64,000 nt of DNA from G965267425 sp965267425. GTDB lineage: Bacteria; Bacteroidota; Bacteroidia; Flavobacteriales_E; Vicingaceae. Location of the stretch: the NCBI GenBank assembly GCA_965267425.1, contig OZ253959.1, positions 2,604,001 through 2,668,000 on the forward strand, read 5' to 3'. The notes beneath the pieces were generated by a model. It saw nothing but the letters and a program-made list of their open reading frames with translations, was not told where the DNA came from and ran no database searches. The translations under genes were made by a program, and so were the position numbers. Of this stretch, positions 28,353 through 37,058 are shown one piece after another. Position 1 is the stretch's first letter, and each line of letters starts with the position of its first letter.

Positions 28353-29018
28353 TTAAGATATCGCTTTGGTCAAAAAATCCCTCACCGGATTCGAGGCATG
28401 GTAATATGCCATGAGAATATCTGCTAAATCATCTTGTAAGACAACTTCAGGATCCAACTTTGCGAAATAATAAAATTGTTTGTTAAAAATCAGTGGTTGA
28501 TTTTCAGCCGATTCACGAAATTCTTTTGGAATCACCTTATTTTTTTCTCCTCTTATTTCTTCGTATTTCTTCACAAAGTCCTTATCAGAAATGGCTTTTT
28601 GAAATTGACTAGCATGATCGCATATGTATTGACGTACATCATACAACTGATCTTTATCTAACATATATACACCTCCATAAATCCTTACATTTTCTGGACC
28701 AAATTCAAAGTACAACCCTGGTGTTGTTTTATCTTTTTTCCCACCAGGGGTGATGATGGCTGATACATTGGTTTTGTAAGGTGTTTTATCCTTTGAAAAA
28801 CGTATGTCTCGGTTGATGCGAAATATGGCGTCTTTGGCTTCCAGAGAAATTCGTTTATCCTCTTTGGCCATTCGTTCAATCATTTCCTCCACAAATAGTT
28901 TAAATGGATCTTTTACCACACTTTCATAACGTTTCTTGTTCGCAGTAAACCAATCTCGATGATTATTTGCTGCTAAATCTTTGAAAAATTGAAGGAAGTC
29001 AGGATTAAAATATGCCAT
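28353..29018 (-). CDS. DUF2461 family protein
   Basis: 221 residues. The opening NPDFLQFFKDLAANNHRDWF, the middle IFRINRDIRFSKDKTPYKTN, and GLYFEFGPENVRIYGGVYML are the DUF2461 (TIGR02453) signature. The function is unknown. There is no signal peptide or membrane segment, so it is cytosolic. Transcribed alone, with DUF4399 divergent upstream (76 bp) and NRDE convergent downstream. Confidence 0.85.
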   Translation of the reverse strand: MAYFNPDFLQFFKDLAANNHRDWFTANKKRYESVVKDPFKLFVEEMIERMAKEDKRISLEAKDAIFRINRDIRFSKDKTPYKTNVSAIITPGGKKDKTTPGLYFEFGPENVRIYGGVYMLDKDQLYDVRQYICDHASQFQKAISDKDFVKKYEEIRGEKNKVIPKEFRESAENQPLIFNKQFYYFAKLDPEVVLQDDLADILMAYYHASNPVRDFLTKAIS

Positions 29019-29094
29019 GAATTGTTGAGTTTAAGTGCAAGCAAAGTAATCAATAAAATTTCATACCTTCACGGAAACTCAAATCGCCACACTC

Positions 29095-29604
29095 ATGTTA
29101 CGACGCAATTCAATACTCTCGCTTGTAATTACTTTTTTTATCGCTGCTTGCGGACCTGCAAATCATCCCGAAGATAATAAGGAGTATAAAGAACACTCTG
29201 ATGGTGACAACATGGTTGATGAATCGTCCATGACGGAAGAAACAACTATGGAAGAATCTTCTTCAGAAGAAGCTCCTTCCGTTTTCTTTGTCAATCTGAA
29301 AGATGGAGATGTTGTCAATTCTCCCTTTATGGTAGAAATGGGATCAACTGGAATGGTTATTGAACCAGCTGGACCAATCACAGAAGGAAGAGGACATCAT
29401 CATATCCTTATCAATAAGATGTTTATTGAAGAAGGAGTTGTTATTCCTGCAGATGAGCAACATTTACATTTTGGACAAGGTCAAACGGAAGCCGAACTAA
29501 ATTTGGAACCAGGAGAATATCAATTGACGCTTCAAATTGCCAATGGTGCACATCAATCATATGGAGAAGTACTGAGCAAGACCATTTCCATCACGGTTGA
29601 ATAA
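29095..29604 (+). CDS. DUF4399 lipoprotein
   Basis: 169 residues. Lipoprotein signal (MLRRNSILSLVITFFIAACG) with the lipobox at IAAC. An acidic Glu/Ser-rich linker (about residues 23-63) leads to a DUF4399 domain: VFFVNLKDGDVVNSPFMVEM, AGPITEGRGHHHILINK and EQHLHFGQGQTEAELNL. The His-rich loop GRGHHHI could bind metal. Probably anchored on the inner leaflet of the outer membrane or on the surface. The stop overlaps the next gene by 8 nt. Confidence 0.83.
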   Translation: MLRRNSILSLVITFFIAACGPANHPEDNKEYKEHSDGDNMVDESSMTEETTMEESSSEEAPSVFFVNLKDGDVVNSPFMVEMGSTGMVIEPAGPITEGRGHHHILINKMFIEEGVVIPADEQHLHFGQGQTEAELNLEPGEYQLTLQIANGAHQSYGEVLSKTISITVE

Positions 29605-30109
29605 TATTTCATTCTCTTTTAAAATAACATTGTGGTTGTTGATTGGACTGATCGTCACACCTTTCTTGTCTGCTGAGGCTCAAGAAACAGAACAATTAAA
29701 CAATTTCATAGACGACTGGCATAAGGCAGCTGCTACTGCAAATGAAGATGTCTTCTTTGGAAGCATGTCAGATTCTTGTATTTACATTGGCACGGATGCT
29801 TCAGAGCGTTGGACCAGAGATGAGTTGAAAGAATGGTCAATGAAATATTTTCAACGGGAAAGTGCCTGGAGTTTTACACCGAAAGACAGAAAAATCATCT
29901 TTTCTGATGATGGTAAAATTGCTTGGTTTTCTGAACTTTTGGAAACCTGGATGGGTATTTGCAGAGGCTCCGGAGTCATACAGCAAAACGCAGACGGAAA
30001 GTGGTTATTGGAACAGTATCATCTGGGTGTTACTGTTAACAATGATTACATCAAGGAATTTATTGATCTGATTAAAAAAGACCCGATAAACGCCTACATG
30101 AAAGAATGA
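29597..30109 (+). CDS. Exported NTF2/SnoaL-like protein
   Basis: 170 residues from TTG 29597, overlapping the DUF4399 stop by 8 nt. There is no in-frame ATG or GTG near the N-terminus, and this TTG preserves a full signal peptide (NNISFSFKITLWLLIGLIVT, cleavage near AEAQ). The body is an NTF2-like (SnoaL-type) cone fold: DWHKAAATANEDVFFGSMSD, CIYIGTDASERWTRDELKEW, and IAWFSELLETW. Such domains bind small molecules or act as isomerases; the ligand is unknown. Overlap with DUF4399 suggests that the two work together. Confidence 0.75.
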   Translation: MNNISFSFKITLWLLIGLIVTPFLSAEAQETEQLNNFIDDWHKAAATANEDVFFGSMSDSCIYIGTDASERWTRDELKEWSMKYFQRESAWSFTPKDRKIIFSDDGKIAWFSELLETWMGICRGSGVIQQNADGKWLLEQYHLGVTVNNDYIKEFIDLIKKDPINAYMKE

Positions 30110-30110
30110 T

Positions 30111-30404
30111 TTATTTGGAATCCAGAACTTTAGGCACACGAATGTAGTCTGAATCTTTATCGGGCGCATTTTTTAATGCGTCATTGTGTTCAGACATGTA
30201 AGTCACCTTGTCCACTCTTAAGGTATCTTCTCCTTCATTCACATAAATCAACGGTTCCACACCTTCAGTATCCACCTCATTCAATTTCTCAACCATGCCG
30301 AGAATTTTATCCAAATCCTGCTTGATGGACTCCCTTGATTCTTCATCAAACTTCAATCTTGCAAGAGAAGCAATATGATCTATCGTTTTGTCATCTATTC
30401 TCAT
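30111..30404 (-). CDS. gatC: Asp/Glu-tRNA(Asn/Gln) amidotransferase subunit C
   Basis: Small GatC subunit that stabilises the GatA-GatB transamidation complex. ATG 30404 gives 97 residues, the normal length; a longer in-frame start lies inside the upstream gene. Motifs: DDKTIDHIASLARLKFDEES, LDKILGMVEKLNEVDTEGVE and LRVDKV. gatA and gatB are not in the window. The start overlaps the upstream plsC stop by 14 nt. Confidence 0.9.
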   Translation of the reverse strand: MRIDDKTIDHIASLARLKFDEESRESIKQDLDKILGMVEKLNEVDTEGVEPLIYVNEGEDTLRVDKVTYMSEHNDALKNAPDKDSDYIRVPKVLDSK

Positions 30405-31137
30405 AGTGATCTTGAGTTTTTTCAATCACATCAAAAACTTGTTGCCGCAAAGGTATTAAATCTTGATCGTTCATGCCTTTTGTTGAAATGGTTTTATTGA
30501 CCACCACTCTGGCAATTCCCGGGCGACCATTTTGTCTAAAAAAAGCGCCTATCTGCAAGAGTTTATAGTTGTTTAAAAAAGTAACCGGAACAATGGGAAC
30601 TTGTTTTTGTATGGCCAGTTTAAACGGTCCATTTTTGAAAGATTTCATCTTAGGAGTGGTATTGGGAATGGTTCCTTCAGGGAATATTACCACGCTATGC
30701 CCTTTATCAATTTCTTCACTAGTGGCTTGTAACGCCCTTACTGCAGCCATTTTGCTGTCGCGGTCAACCAATACGTTCATTCGCTTGAAGAACAAGTTTA
30801 ACAAAGGCATTTCCGCCAATTCCATTTTGCCCATGAACACAAAATATCGTTTAAAAATTCGATACATGACCAGAATGTCAATGTACGAGGTATGATTGGG
30901 GCAAATAATAAATGGTCCATTGGGGAGTTTCCCTTCATATTTGACTCTTGAGACTATCCCTATCAACGTAAGAATTAAAAAACTTTGAAATCGCATTAAG
31001 CGAAAGGCTATAGGGAACCACGGTCTGTGACTCAACAAAACAAGATGAACGGGATAAAATAAAGCAATGACAATGCCTAGCACAAGTCCTCCATAAACTT
31101 TCCATAACACGGATAAAATGCGCATTATTAATCTCAT
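30391..31137 (-). CDS. plsC: 1-acyl-sn-glycerol-3-phosphate acyltransferase
   Basis: Adds the second acyl chain to lysophosphatidate. 248 residues. An N-terminal membrane helix (VYGGLVLGIVIALFYPVHLV) precedes the acyltransferase motifs: ICPNHTSYIDILVMYRIF (HX4D), KRMNVLVDRDSK, IFPEGTIPNTTPKMKSFKNG and VPIVPVTFLNNYKLL. The product is phosphatidate at the inner membrane. It overlaps gatC by 14 nt and is divergent from trpS across a compact shared promoter. ATG 31125 is an alternative start. Confidence 0.9.
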   Translation of the reverse strand: MRLIMRILSVLWKVYGGLVLGIVIALFYPVHLVLLSHRPWFPIAFRLMRFQSFLILTLIGIVSRVKYEGKLPNGPFIICPNHTSYIDILVMYRIFKRYFVFMGKMELAEMPLLNLFFKRMNVLVDRDSKMAAVRALQATSEEIDKGHSVVIFPEGTIPNTTPKMKSFKNGPFKLAIQKQVPIVPVTFLNNYKLLQIGAFFRQNGRPGIARVVVNKTISTKGMNDQDLIPLRQQVFDVIEKTQDHYENR

Positions 31138-31182
31138 TGGCTAACGGCTATTTTTGCTTTCTGGATAATAGAAACGGAGATT

Positions 31183-31190
31183 CAAAAGTA
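31183..31190 (-). promoter_or_regulatory. -7 element for plsC-gatC
   Basis: Minus-strand TACTTTTG, exact match, about 46 bp before the plsC ATG. It faces away from the trpS element only 11 bp away. No good TTG is seen. Confidence 0.5.
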
Positions 31191-31201
31191 AGAAAAATTT
31201 G

Positions 31202-31209
31202 TACTTTTG
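31202..31209 (+). promoter_or_regulatory. -7 element for trpS
   Basis: TACTTTTG, exact match, 5 nt before the trpS ATG at 31215, so the transcript would be leaderless or nearly so. Back to back with the plsC element. Confidence 0.5.
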
Positions 31210-31214
31210 GCCAC

Positions 31215-32204
31215 ATGGCAAGGATACTCACGGGAATACAAAGTACAGGAGATGAAGCTCCACATTTGGGGAATGTTTTGGGTGCAATTATACCTGGAGT
31301 GGAATTGTCCAGAGATGAAAAAAATGAATCCTTTTTTTTCATTGCTGATTTACATTCGTTGACCACCGTAAAGGATGCAGAAATCCGAAAGAAAAACACA
31401 CATGCTGTCGCTGCCGCTTGGCTTGCATTCGGATTTGATACAGACAAAAACGTCTTCTACAGACAAAGTGATATCCCAGAAGTTTGTGAACTTACTTGGT
31501 ATTTAAACTGTTTCACCCCATACCCCATGTTGGCCAACGCTCATTCGTTTAAAGACAAATCGGATAATTTATCAGATGTAAATGCCGGTTTGTTTGACTA
31601 TCCGGTTTTGATGGCGTGCGATATTATCATGTACGATGCCAATATTGTTCCAGTAGGAAAAGATCAAAAACAACATGTTGAGATGACCAGGGACATTGCC
31701 AAGTCTTTCAATCATCAATATGGTGAAACATTTGTCATTCCTGAAGCTCAAATCGATAAACGAGTGATGACGGTACCTGGAACAGATGGTCGAAAGATGA
31801 GTAAATCCTATGGCAATACCATCAATATTTTTGATGACGAAAAGACGCTCAAGAAAGTGGTCATGAGTAAAATCGTCACGGACAATAAGTCTCTGGAAGA
31901 ACCCAAAGATCCTGAAACAAACAATGTATTTAAATTGTTTGAATTGGTGGCTGAAAAGTCAGATGTAGATTCCATGCGTTCTAAAATGCTTGCCGGAAAC
32001 TATGGATATGGTCATGCCAAAAAAGAATTGTTGGAATGCCTTGTCAACAAATTTGAAAAGGAAAGACAAGCGTTTCATGAATACATGAATCAACCGGATT
32101 TGCTGGAGACGAAATTAGAAGAAGGCGCTGAAAAAGCCCGGGCAATTGCCATTCCTGTGCTTGAGAGCGTGCGTGAAAAATTAGGATATCGAAAATTGCG
32201 CTAA
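31215..32204 (+). CDS. trpS: Tryptophanyl-tRNA synthetase
   Basis: Class I aminoacyl-tRNA synthetase. 329 residues from ATG 31215, chosen because it brings MARILTGIQSTGDEAPHLGN to the N-terminus; the longer frame is unlike the family. The HIGH motif is PHLGN, and the KMSKS loop is RKMSKSYGNT. Other motifs are MACDIIMYDANIVPVGKDQK and GTDGRK. Standalone gene, ending 5 nt before the stop of the convergent amidohydrolase gene. Confidence 0.95.
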   Translation: MARILTGIQSTGDEAPHLGNVLGAIIPGVELSRDEKNESFFFIADLHSLTTVKDAEIRKKNTHAVAAAWLAFGFDTDKNVFYRQSDIPEVCELTWYLNCFTPYPMLANAHSFKDKSDNLSDVNAGLFDYPVLMACDIIMYDANIVPVGKDQKQHVEMTRDIAKSFNHQYGETFVIPEAQIDKRVMTVPGTDGRKMSKSYGNTINIFDDEKTLKKVVMSKIVTDNKSLEEPKDPETNNVFKLFELVAEKSDVDSMRSKMLAGNYGYGHAKKELLECLVNKFEKERQAFHEYMNQPDLLETKLEEGAEKARAIAIPVLESVREKLGYRKLR

Positions 32205-32209
32205 GCTCT

Positions 32210-33526
32210 TTATTCTTGCCCGGCGTATTTCTTTTGAAATTTTCTGTACAATTGTTTTTGGTGATTGTCTAGATCAACTTCTTCACCTTGTATCCATGCA
32301 TTGGTAATATCATTTCCCAACATATCCAGGGCATCACCTTTAGAAATAATAAGCGTGGCTGATTTCCCTACTTCTATGCTTCCTAATTGATCATCTATTC
32401 CCAGAATTTTGGCTGCATTCAACGTGACGGAAGACACAGCTTCTTCATTTGTCAAACCATAAGTTCGAGCTGTACCTGCATAAAACGGAAGATTACGGAT
32501 GCCCATCGTTTCCATGCTTCCTGAGTTTTCTAAACAAAACAATATGCCTGCATCTTTTAATTTCTTAGGTAGTTTGAATGGCAAATGAATGTCTTCATGC
32601 GGAAGAGAGGGCAATTGATGTACCCTTTTTAGTACAACCCCAACCTGATTGTCTTTTAATAATTCAGGAACCATCCAAGCATCATATCCCCCAACAATCA
32701 CCATTTTAGGAATTTCCAGTTCTTTACAGAAATAAATGGCTTCCGTAATTTCTTTCACAAAATTGGCATGCACAAATAAGGTTTTATCTCCAGAAAAAAT
32801 ACCTTTCATGGCTTCATATCGAAGATTGCGTTCATAATTAAATGAACTTTTACTATAGGCCTTTGCCTCATCAAAAAAAGCTTGAATTTGTTCCAGTGAT
32901 TGCATCCTTACCTTTTCGGGATCTTTTTTCTTCTGTTCTCCAGGCTGTTCCTTTTGTTTCTTCGGTTTTCTTTTGGGATACTTTGGCCAATTCAAGTGTA
33001 TTCCATCGTCAATTACGATAGCCGCATCTTCCCAATTCCACGCTTCAGTTTTAACAATGGATGAATTTCCTGAGACCAATCCTCCCCTCGGAGTAACCTG
33101 AACTGTTAGAATACCATTTGAACGAATGGTCGGAATGATTCTCGAGTCTGTATTGTAAGCGATGATACTTCTTGCATTTGCATTGATCTTTCCTACTTCT
33201 TTCTCATCATGTGTTGCCCTCACTGCTCCAATTTCTATCAATCCCAATGTAGTGTTCGGTGCAATAAATCCAGGATATAAATGATGTCCCTTCAACTCGA
33301 TCAAAGAATCATACCCCAATAAGGAAACATCCACAATATTAGCGTTTCGCACGTCCGAAATAATGCCCTCTTTGAATCCGACTGCCGCATTTTCGATGGT
33401 CTTTCCATTGCCCAAATGAGCCTTTACTCCAGTGATCAGAATCGACTTTCCTTCTTGAGCCACAGCCCCCAAAACCATGCACATGGCACAAACTAATAGG
33501 GAGATATGTCTGAAAAAACTAGTCAT
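32210..33526 (-). CDS. Exported amidohydrolase-like protein lacking the HxH metal motif
   Basis: 438 residues from ATG 33526. Signal peptide MTSFFRHISLLVCAMCMVLG. The fold is that of the imidazolonepropionase-like amidohydrolases (ITGVKAHLGNGKTIENAAVG, LNAAKILGIDDQLGSIEVGK, SATLIISKGDAL), but the usual PGFIDxHxH metal site reads PGFIAPNTTLG, so two metal-binding His are missing. It is probably non-catalytic or needs its neighbour. It overlaps the upstream two-domain amidohydrolase gene by 8 nt and is likely translated with it. Confidence 0.82.
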   Translation of the reverse strand: MTSFFRHISLLVCAMCMVLGAVAQEGKSILITGVKAHLGNGKTIENAAVGFKEGIISDVRNANIVDVSLLGYDSLIELKGHHLYPGFIAPNTTLGLIEIGAVRATHDEKEVGKINANARSIIAYNTDSRIIPTIRSNGILTVQVTPRGGLVSGNSSIVKTEAWNWEDAAIVIDDGIHLNWPKYPKRKPKKQKEQPGEQKKKDPEKVRMQSLEQIQAFFDEAKAYSKSSFNYERNLRYEAMKGIFSGDKTLFVHANFVKEITEAIYFCKELEIPKMVIVGGYDAWMVPELLKDNQVGVVLKRVHQLPSLPHEDIHLPFKLPKKLKDAGILFCLENSGSMETMGIRNLPFYAGTARTYGLTNEEAVSSVTLNAAKILGIDDQLGSIEVGKSATLIISKGDALDMLGNDITNAWIQGEEVDLDNHQKQLYRKFQKKYAGQE

Positions 33527-36500
33527 GATCACAGGTATATAAATCTTTGGCATCACCCATGGCCTTTTGGGTTTTCTTTTCTTTTTTGGCAGATTGAATC
33601 ATCTTTTGAATGATGCGAATTCTCTCTTGTTCATTTCTGTCAACCAATTCGTTTGCCAGTTCCCGATTGTAATACAACTTACCATCAATAAATGTCTTAT
33701 CCACTTGTGCGTTGATGGAAAGAGGATTATCCGTCCAAATAACCAAATCCGCATCCTTTCCAACGGCTATGCTTCCCATTCGATCATCCAGATGTAACAA
33801 TTTAGCGGGATTTAGCGTGACTGTTTTCCAAGCCTCTTCTTGGGAAAGTCCTCCATATTTGACAGTTTTTGCAGCTTCTTGATTTAATCTTCTCCCCATT
33901 TCGGCATCGTCAGAATTGATAGCTGTAACCACTCCTTGTTCTGTCATGACTGCCGCATTGTAAGGCGTGGCATCCTCTACCTCCCATTTGTAAGCCCACC
34001 AGTCTGAAAATGTCGACCCTCCAGCTCCATGCTTTTTCATTTTATCGGCCACTTTATAACCTTCCAAAATATGTGTGAACGTGTTTACCGTAATTCCAAC
34101 AGAATCAGCTACATGCATCAGCATATTGATTTCAGATTGCCGATACGAATGACACGTGATGAATCTTTTTTTCTCCAGAATTTCCAAAATGGCATCCAAT
34201 TCAAGATCTCTTCTTGGTGCTACCGCTGTCGATTGTCTTCTTCCTTTACTTTGTTGTTGACCAGAATTGTAAAGTGTCCATCCCTGACCATATTCTTCTG
34301 CCCTCCAAAAAGCATCATAAAATACCTGTTCAACACCCATTCGCGTTTGCGGATATCGCTGCCGATGATGATCTCCCCAATTGGATTGTTTTACATTTTC
34401 ACCCAACGCAAATTTTATAAAACCATCAGCATCGGCTATTTTCATTTCCTCAGGTTTGCTTCCCCATCTCATCTTTATAATAGCAGATTGACCACCAATG
34501 GGGTTAGCACTTCCGTGTAAAAGTTGTGCAGCCGTTACTCCCCCGGCAAGTTGTCGATATAAATTAATGTCTCGTTCATTGATCACATCACCAATTTGAA
34601 CCTCAGCGGATATAGCCTGACCTCGTTCATTCACGCCTCCTGTAATAGCAATGTGAGAATGTTCATCAATGATTCCAGTTGTTAAATGTTTCCCTTTGGC
34701 GTCAATGATTTCGAAATCCACTTCTTGATTCCCAAAAAGCCCATACCTACTCAATCCTTTTCCAACAGCATGGATTTTTCCTTCCATGATAGCCACATCT
34801 ATATCTTGAACAATCCCAGTATCCTCATTTGTCCAAACAATCGCATGTTTGATTAGGAATACCTTCTGCTTTGGCAATGAATCGAACCCATAAGAAACAT
34901 TCGGAAACCACATGGCAGGAATGTCCTTTTTTGCAGAGTCAATTTGTTCATCACCTTTTGATTGATGTGCTCCTTTTCGAATGGCAGCCCATTCAACCCA
35001 CTGACCAGATTGTTGTCCACGTCCAGACCAAATTCTACTTTGTTCATCATTCACATATCCACTAAGAAGTACCCAATCTTCTCCTTTTAATTGATAACTC
35101 AGCGATATCAAATGACCATTTCTTTGAATTTTCACCTTGGTACTCTCTCCCATTGCATTCTTCAACTTTGCATCGGGTTTCATTTCATCTCCGCCAATCA
35201 CTAACTCGTGTCCCCCATTTTGATTGACATTTAAATTGTAACTCCCTCGTATGTCAATTTCATTAGGAACTACCGCATATTTTTTTCCAGAAATCCAGTT
35301 TTCGAGAATGACAGATTTTTCATCAAAAAAGTCTCTGGTACTGATGAAAAAATTAGCTGCAAAGTTAGCTTCAAGCTTACCCAATGAGTTTTCCGTTCCA
35401 ATCATTTGAGCAGGAATTTCGGTTAGCGAACGCAGCAATTCATTTTTTGGAAGTCCATAATCGATAACTTTTTTGAGATTTTGCTTCCAGGCTGCAGGTG
35501 TAGTGATATTCCAACCGGTAATGGCAAATTGTATACCTGATTCATGCAGCAAGGCAGGGTTAGCTGGTGCCAATTCCCAATGTTTCAAGCGTGCCAACGA
35601 AACACGATTGAGTTCATATGCATCTGAGGCATCAAAAGGAGTAGGAAAATCAATGGGAATAACCAACCTCGCATGATGTTGACTGATTTCCTTTCGGTAT
35701 TGATAAGCATCACCTGTTGCCATGTAAATGAAATTCCTGTCAAATTCTTCACTGATTTTAATGGCACGAAGAATTCCCTGACCATTGATCGCGTCAAATA
35801 TCGTTGGAAGATCCATATAGGTACCGAGGGATTGCAATGACAAATCTTGCGTTATATCATCTGCCGTCTTATACCAAATGGCGTCATAATAAGATTGACG
35901 AATCAACGCAATGGCTCCCATTAATGAAGACGGATATTCTTGCTTGGATTTTCCTTTATTGAATGCCAGGTTTAATGCTGCATTTTCAGAAAACAAAACC
36001 TCTCTTTCATGTCCTAAACCCAATCCAACTAAGGCTCCTCTACCACGAACAATCCCTTCATGCTGATGTGTCAATACTGCACCAAATCCCATGGAACGCA
36101 TTTTTTCAGCTTTTTTGGAGTCAACGTTAAATTGTTCCGCCATGTTTACTTCGGGTCGTACGTTTTCGTTCCATGAAAAAGGACCCTTCTTTAATGAACT
36201 GTATTGCGGTTTAGACTTGCCGACATTCTTAGCAACGGCCTTCTTTGCCACCGGCATTCCATAGTTTGAAAAAAGATCGATGAAGGAAGGATAAATGTGT
36301 GCTCCATTCAAATCATTGACCACCGCATTGGCAGGTATCTCTACATCAGCTGAAACACTGACAATTTGGTTGTCACGAATCAGCAAGGTTCCATTGGAAA
36401 TGACCTCATCTGCGCTTTTGTGAATGACAGCATTCGTAAATGCTGTATAATGATGACTTGAATTTCTTGGGCCATTTGAAGGGATAAAATCTTGAGCACC

Positions 36501-36551
36501 TGCATAAAATATGCACAATAAGATGCTTAAGAATGTCAATCCGTATTTCAT
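33519..36551 (-). CDS. Two-module exported amidohydrolase, only the second module with HxH
   Basis: 1010 residues from ATG 36551; the longer frame does not improve the signal peptide (MKYGLTFLSILLCIFYAGAQ). The first ~480 residues are an amidohydrolase-like module whose metal site reads YPSFIDLFSNYG, without HxH. The second module, from about residue 580, has TTGIIDEHSHIAITGG (HSH), MEGKIHAVGKG, SDDAEMGRRLNQEA and LHLDDRMGSIAVGKDADLVI. So one protein joins a degenerate and an apparently active metallo-amidohydrolase. Substrates are unknown; Bacteroidota peptidase-like amidohydrolases are one possibility. First gene of a two-gene operon. Confidence 0.86.
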   Translation of the reverse strand: MKYGLTFLSILLCIFYAGAQDFIPSNGPRNSSHHYTAFTNAVIHKSADEVISNGTLLIRDNQIVSVSADVEIPANAVVNDLNGAHIYPSFIDLFSNYGMPVAKKAVAKNVGKSKPQYSSLKKGPFSWNENVRPEVNMAEQFNVDSKKAEKMRSMGFGAVLTHQHEGIVRGRGALVGLGLGHEREVLFSENAALNLAFNKGKSKQEYPSSLMGAIALIRQSYYDAIWYKTADDITQDLSLQSLGTYMDLPTIFDAINGQGILRAIKISEEFDRNFIYMATGDAYQYRKEISQHHARLVIPIDFPTPFDASDAYELNRVSLARLKHWELAPANPALLHESGIQFAITGWNITTPAAWKQNLKKVIDYGLPKNELLRSLTEIPAQMIGTENSLGKLEANFAANFFISTRDFFDEKSVILENWISGKKYAVVPNEIDIRGSYNLNVNQNGGHELVIGGDEMKPDAKLKNAMGESTKVKIQRNGHLISLSYQLKGEDWVLLSGYVNDEQSRIWSGRGQQSGQWVEWAAIRKGAHQSKGDEQIDSAKKDIPAMWFPNVSYGFDSLPKQKVFLIKHAIVWTNEDTGIVQDIDVAIMEGKIHAVGKGLSRYGLFGNQEVDFEIIDAKGKHLTTGIIDEHSHIAITGGVNERGQAISAEVQIGDVINERDINLYRQLAGGVTAAQLLHGSANPIGGQSAIIKMRWGSKPEEMKIADADGFIKFALGENVKQSNWGDHHRQRYPQTRMGVEQVFYDAFWRAEEYGQGWTLYNSGQQQSKGRRQSTAVAPRRDLELDAILEILEKKRFITCHSYRQSEINMLMHVADSVGITVNTFTHILEGYKVADKMKKHGAGGSTFSDWWAYKWEVEDATPYNAAVMTEQGVVTAINSDDAEMGRRLNQEAAKTVKYGGLSQEEAWKTVTLNPAKLLHLDDRMGSIAVGKDADLVIWTDNPLSINAQVDKTFIDGKLYYNRELANELVDRNEQERIRIIQKMIQSAKKEKKTQKAMGDAKDLYTCDHD

Positions 36552-36638
36552 ATTCCCTATTTTTGCCGTCAACAAAGAAAATAAAATTCACCTGAACGTG
36601 AATTGATTTTGTTGATGTTTAATTAATCTTGAATAGTC

Positions 36639-37058
36639 ATGTTGGATTTACATTCCCTGCTACGATATGTTGTATTGATTCTATTGGTAGCGGCAGTTAT
36701 TAAGTCACTTATTGGTTTTACCGGGAAGAAACCGTTTACAGAAGGTGATAAGAAATTGGGACTCTTTTTAATGATTGGAGCACATTTACAATTGGTCTTA
36801 GGATTGGTTCTATACATGACAAAAGGATGGATATCTGTGAGTTTTGCAGATGCCATGAGCGATGCTACAGCTCGATTTTGGAAAGTTGAACACATTTTTG
36901 CTATGATTGTTGCCATTGCATTAATTACGATAGGCAGAGCAGTAACTAAAAAAGCACAAGATGACCATGCAAAATTTAAGAAGTCCTTCATATATTATAC
37001 CATAGCATTGGTGCTCATTCTATGGGCCATTCCCTGGGCAGATAGGGGCTTATTTTAA
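36639..37058 (+). CDS. Four-helix conserved membrane protein
   Basis: 139 residues with four hydrophobic helices (LRYVVLILLVAAVIKSLIGF, LGLFLMIGAHLQLVLGLVLY, HIFAMIVAIALITIGRAV, IYYTIALVLILWAIPWA). His residues occur near helix ends in LDLHSLLRY, GAHLQLV and VEHIFAM. Homologues in Bacteroidota are often loosely named cytochrome B; I see conserved His that might bind heme but no proof. Its stop overlaps the hflX ATG by 1 nt, so the two are probably co-translated. Confidence 0.75.
   Translation: MLDLHSLLRYVVLILLVAAVIKSLIGFTGKKPFTEGDKKLGLFLMIGAHLQLVLGLVLYMTKGWISVSFADAMSDATARFWKVEHIFAMIVAIALITIGRAVTKKAQDDHAKFKKSFIYYTIALVLILWAIPWADRGLF

Noticed and set aside
34029..34520. 163-codon plus-strand frame
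   Set aside because: Lies wholly inside the leftward amidohydrolase gene and has no family features.
36623..36991. 122-codon minus-strand frame
   Set aside because: Antisense to the four-helix membrane protein gene, which has better coding features and couples to hflX.
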